In this document: piece after piece, positions 6,592-8,048 of the stretch
Layout: every line of letters starts with the position of its first letter
Position numbering within the stretch: the stretch's first letter is position 1
NCBI GenBank assembly: GCA_903826715.1
Contig: CAIKFN010000024.1
Span: forward strand, 1 to 8,048
Source of the DNA: an uncultured Actinomycetes bacterium
Lineage (GTDB): Bacteria > Actinomycetota > Acidimicrobiia > Acidimicrobiales > RAAP-2
Direction: 5' to 3'
DNA length: 8,048 nt
Notes under the pieces: model-generated
Told to the model about the DNA's origin: nothing
Database searches by the model: none
What the model saw: the letters and a program-made list of their open reading frames with translations, nothing else
Translations under genes and position numbers: made by a program

Positions 6592-7273
6592 ACGCTTGGT
6601 ACTCAACTTTATGCGTAGGCAGATTCCATGAAATCCGGTGGTACTTCGTTGTGCCGTATTCGCTAAGAGCCTTTAAGTGACCTGATGCGCCGTAGCCCTT
6701 ATTGTCAACCCAGCCGTATTTAGGAAATTCAATACTTAGCTGTCTCATGTAGGCATCTCTGGCAACTTTTGCGAGTACTGAGGCACCAGCAATAGTTGCG
6801 CTTTTTTGATCACCTTTGACAATGGTCGTGTGCGCAAGATTTGAAAATAACAATTCAGGAGGTTGCGACGCACCGAACTTCACGTCGCGGGGTGCATCGA
6901 GCAGATTAAATGAACCATCAATAAGAGCGTGCGTCGGTTTAATGCTTAGACCTTGCACTGCTCTCGTTGCCGCTACCGCTAGTGAGAGTCGAAGTCCCCA
7001 CTCGTCTATCTCTTTAGAAGTCACTGAACCAAGCGACCAAGCACTCGCCCAGTTCTTAATAGGCTCTTCTAGATTTTCTCTTTTTAGGGGTGTGAGCAAC
7101 TTTGAGTCCGTGAGTGCTTTTGGTGGTTCATTTAGTTCCCTAAGGACAACTGCACCAACGGTAAGGGGGCCAGCAAGTGCGCCACGACCGACTTCGTCGA
7201 TACCAACGACAATTTCCCCTCGCTCAATAAGTGGCCTTTCAAAGGCAAGTAGATCGTTCTTTTCGGCTGTCAT
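6590..7273 (-). CDS. rnhB: Ribonuclease HII
   Basis: RNase HII cuts RNA in RNA-DNA hybrids and nicks DNA 5' of single misincorporated ribonucleotides. The protein has 227 residues, normal for bacterial RNase HII. GIDEVGRGALAGPLTVGAVV (24-43) is the family hallmark and supplies Asp26 and Glu27. ALIDG supplies Asp119, and VKGDQKSATIAGASVLAKVA (152-171) supplies Asp155, completing the DEDD metal-binding set. The last conserved block is FPKYGWVDNKGYGASGH (183-199). The stretch between Asp119 and Asp155 is about 18 residues longer than in E. coli, as is common in actinobacterial homologues. The ATG at 7273 has no Shine-Dalgarno sequence and lies inside an inverted repeat, so a leaderless transcript is possible. 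It is divergent from cofC, and the ATPase gene lies 30 bases downstream. The call is secure. Confidence 0.96.
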   Translation of the reverse strand: MTAEKNDLLAFERPLIERGEIVVGIDEVGRGALAGPLTVGAVVLRELNEPPKALTDSKLLTPLKRENLEEPIKNWASAWSLGSVTSKEIDEWGLRLSLAVAATRAVQGLSIKPTHALIDGSFNLLDAPRDVKFGASQPPELLFSNLAHTTIVKGDQKSATIAGASVLAKVARDAYMRQLSIEFPKYGWVDNKGYGASGHLKALSEYGTTKYHRISWNLPTHKVEYQA

Positions 7274-7292
7274 AGGTATCTGGGTACCTATG
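7271..7292. promoter_or_regulatory. Inverted repeat in the rnhB/cofC divergent region, overlapping the rnhB start codon
   Basis: CATAGGTA (7271-7278) and TACCTATG (7285-7292) are perfect 8-bp inverted copies around the 6-base spacer TCTGGG. The left arm contains the rnhB start codon on the minus strand. The right arm ends 18 bases before the cofC ATG, about where cofC promoter contacts would be. A dimeric regulator bound here could affect both genes. The symmetry is seen in the sequence; regulation is inferred. Confidence 0.4.
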
Positions 7293-7298
7293 AGTGTC

Positions 7299-7304
7299 TA
7301 GCAT
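7299..7304 (+). promoter_or_regulatory. Possible -10 box giving a leaderless cofC transcript
   Basis: TAGCAT fits the TAnnnT pattern and ends 6 bases before the cofC ATG, so transcription would begin at or next to the A of ATG. There is no ribosome site upstream of cofC, which fits leaderless translation, common in actinobacteria. No clear -35 box is seen. Confidence 0.35.
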
Positions 7305-7310
7305 TAATCA

Positions 7311-7853
7311 ATGACCTACGACGCGTTCTTAGTGCCTCTCAAGCAATTTGACCTGGCTAAAGACCGACTGCGAAAAGACGCGTCGCTCGATGTAAGCCAC
7401 CTTGCTGAAGAACTCGCTCGTGGTGTATTGCAAAGTTGTGGCACCAGAAAAGTGCTCGTGCTGAGCGAAAGTCCCGAGATCACCTCGTTCGCCACAAAGC
7501 TTGGAATTGAGGTATTCGAATCACACTCAAATGGACTCAACGAAGTCGTCTCGAATGCTTACGCTGCGCTCGAGTCACGTTATGAACAGTTGCACATTGT
7601 CCATGGTGATTTAAAAAGCCCTGAGGGATTGAGTGAGTTTTCACCACCAACTCCAATAACTATCGTGAGCGATCACCATGGCTCTGGAACCAACGTTCTA
7701 AGCCTGCCTACAGGACTCGACTTCCGCTTTCACTACGGTATTGGATCCAGGTTTCTTCACGAACAAGAGGCGCAGCGCCTAGGTATTGAATTCTCAACGA
7801 TTCTTAGAAGCCCCTGGGGCTACGACGTTGATGAGCCCTCTGATCTCAAATAA
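7311..7853 (+). CDS. cofC: CofC/FbiD-type guanylyltransferase of coenzyme F420 biosynthesis
   Basis: CofC-family enzymes couple GTP to 2-phospho-L-lactate, or in actinobacterial FbiD to phosphoenolpyruvate, making the activated three-carbon unit that is joined to Fo in F420 synthesis. The protein has 180 residues. VPLKQFDLAKDRL (8-20) is the N-terminal nucleotide-binding signature, GLNEVVSNA (75-83) is the second conserved block, HGDL (98-101) supplies metal-binding Asp100, SDHHGSGTN (120-128) matches the DRxGTGTN motif, and YDVDEPSDL (171-179) supplies Asp172 and Asp174. The segment between Asp100 and the DHHGSGTN motif is shorter than in mycobacterial FbiD, and GDLP is replaced by GDLK, so the protein is compact for the family, which is usually over 200 residues. 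The ATG at 7311 is the only reasonable start and has no ribosome site. It converges on the HU gene, echoing the nearness of fbiD and hupB in mycobacteria. Which three-carbon substrate it uses cannot be told from sequence. Confidence 0.88.
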   Translation: MTYDAFLVPLKQFDLAKDRLRKDASLDVSHLAEELARGVLQSCGTRKVLVLSESPEITSFATKLGIEVFESHSNGLNEVVSNAYAALESRYEQLHIVHGDLKSPEGLSEFSPPTPITIVSDHHGSGTNVLSLPTGLDFRFHYGIGSRFLHEQEAQRLGIEFSTILRSPWGYDVDEPSDLK

Positions 7854-7865
7854 CGCTAGAAAGCA

Positions 7866-7893
7866 CTAAACGGGGGCCGAAGCCCCCGTTTAG
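7866..7893. terminator. Bidirectional terminator between cofC and the HU gene
   Basis: CTAAACGGGGGC (7866-7877) and GCCCCCGTTTAG (7882-7893) form a perfect 12-bp stem with a 4-base loop. The loop is CGAA on the plus strand and TTCG on the minus strand. The minus-strand form is the very stable C(UUCG)G tetraloop, so it should work best for the HU transcript, with TGCTTTCT following as a weak T-rich stretch. It starts 13 bases after the cofC stop and serves both convergent genes. Confidence 0.85.
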
Positions 7894-7919
7894 CTACAAA
7901 TACCCCTAAGGGTGTTTGA

Positions 7920-8048
7920 CTACTTCTTTTTTGCAGCTGGCTTGCGCTTAGCAGGCTTGCGCTTTGCAGCCTTCTTTGGTGCAGCCTTCTTTGCAGTCTT
8001 CTTTGCAGCAGCCTTCTTAGCTGGCTTGCGCTTGGTTGCCTTCTTGGC
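7920..8048 (-). CDS. hupB: HU-type nucleoid protein, Lys/Ala/Pro-rich C-terminal tail only (5' part outside window)
   Basis: Read on the minus strand, the last 42 codons before the TAG (7920-7922) encode a tail of 19 Lys, 3 Arg, 14 Ala, 4 Pro and 2 Thr, with no acidic or aromatic residue. It is built from AKKA and KRKPA units; KRKPA occurs three times. This is the histone-H1-like extension typical of actinobacterial HU (HupB), which binds and compacts DNA. The folded HU domain would lie beyond the right edge, so the assignment rests on the tail and on the neighbouring cofC gene, as in mycobacteria. Other Lys-rich tails (ribosomal proteins, RNA polymerase delta-like, histone-like Lsr2 variants) are less likely. 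At the DNA level the tail is an imperfect direct repeat (GGCTTGCGCTT occurs three times), which can change length by slippage. The terminator at 7866-7893 follows its stop. Confidence 0.8.
   Translation of the reverse strand, partial: AKKATKRKPAKKAAAKKTAKKAAPKKAAKRKPAKRKPAAKKK

Noticed and set aside
6816..7301. Plus-strand open frame of 161 codons lying across rnhB
   Set aside because: It is wholly antisense to the RNase HII gene, whose motifs are complete, and its translation is Ser/Arg/Pro-rich with no recognisable domain. It is a shadow frame.
7898..7919. ACCC/GGGT mini-repeat after the cofC-HU terminator
   Set aside because: Only 4 bp pair around a CTAA loop; too weak to call a second terminator.
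1..8048. Search for a new defence, mobile or RNA-based system
   Set aside because: Every long open frame with good coding signs belongs to a known family, and no tandem spacer array, tRNA-like fold, terminal inverted repeats or transposase-like protein is visible.

Overview
The window looks like chromosomal DNA of a free-living actinobacterium with moderate-to-low GC for that phylum (by eye in the mid-40s percent; not computed). Three things point to Actinomycetota: an HU-type nucleoid protein tail made of Lys/Ala/Pro repeats, a CofC/FbiD enzyme of coenzyme F420 synthesis convergent with that HU gene (the same pairing of genes is found close together in mycobacteria), and a double-headed Opp/Dpp ATPase of the kind found in mycobacterial OppD. 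The genes are tightly packed, intergenic gaps are short, and several starts lack a Shine-Dalgarno sequence. This would fit a streamlined aquatic lineage such as Nanopelagicales, but that placement is inference.

Layout. Positions 3-473 (+) hold the C-terminal half of a TIGR01777-type NAD-dependent epimerase. After a 217-base gap comes a peptide/dipeptide-type ABC importer: solute-binding protein (691-2529, +), a perfect 17-bp hairpin (2554-2595), then the permeases DppB-like (2637-3602, +) and DppC-like (3606-4520, +). The importer's ATPase is a single 671-residue protein with two nucleotide-binding domains. It lies on the opposite strand (4544-6559, -), convergent with the permeases, and downstream of an RNase HII gene (rnhB, 6590-7273, -). 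A 37-base divergent region separates rnhB from cofC (7311-7853, +). A bidirectional hairpin terminator (7866-7893) and the 3' end of an HU gene (7920-8048, -) close the window.

How the genes work together. The binding protein, two permeases and dual ATPase make one complete oligopeptide/dipeptide importer, coded by two convergent transcription units rather than one operon. The 17-bp hairpin probably separates high expression of the binding protein from low expression of the permeases. rnhB (removal of ribonucleotides and RNA from DNA), cofC (F420 synthesis), HU (nucleoid) and the epimerase are unrelated housekeeping or metabolic functions.

I see no mobile element, CRISPR array, tRNA, rRNA, phage gene or defence system. 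The points worth a second look are small-scale: symmetric sites at gene starts, a non-lipoprotein binding protein rich in cysteine, Cys4 motifs in both halves of the ATPase, and a compact CofC.
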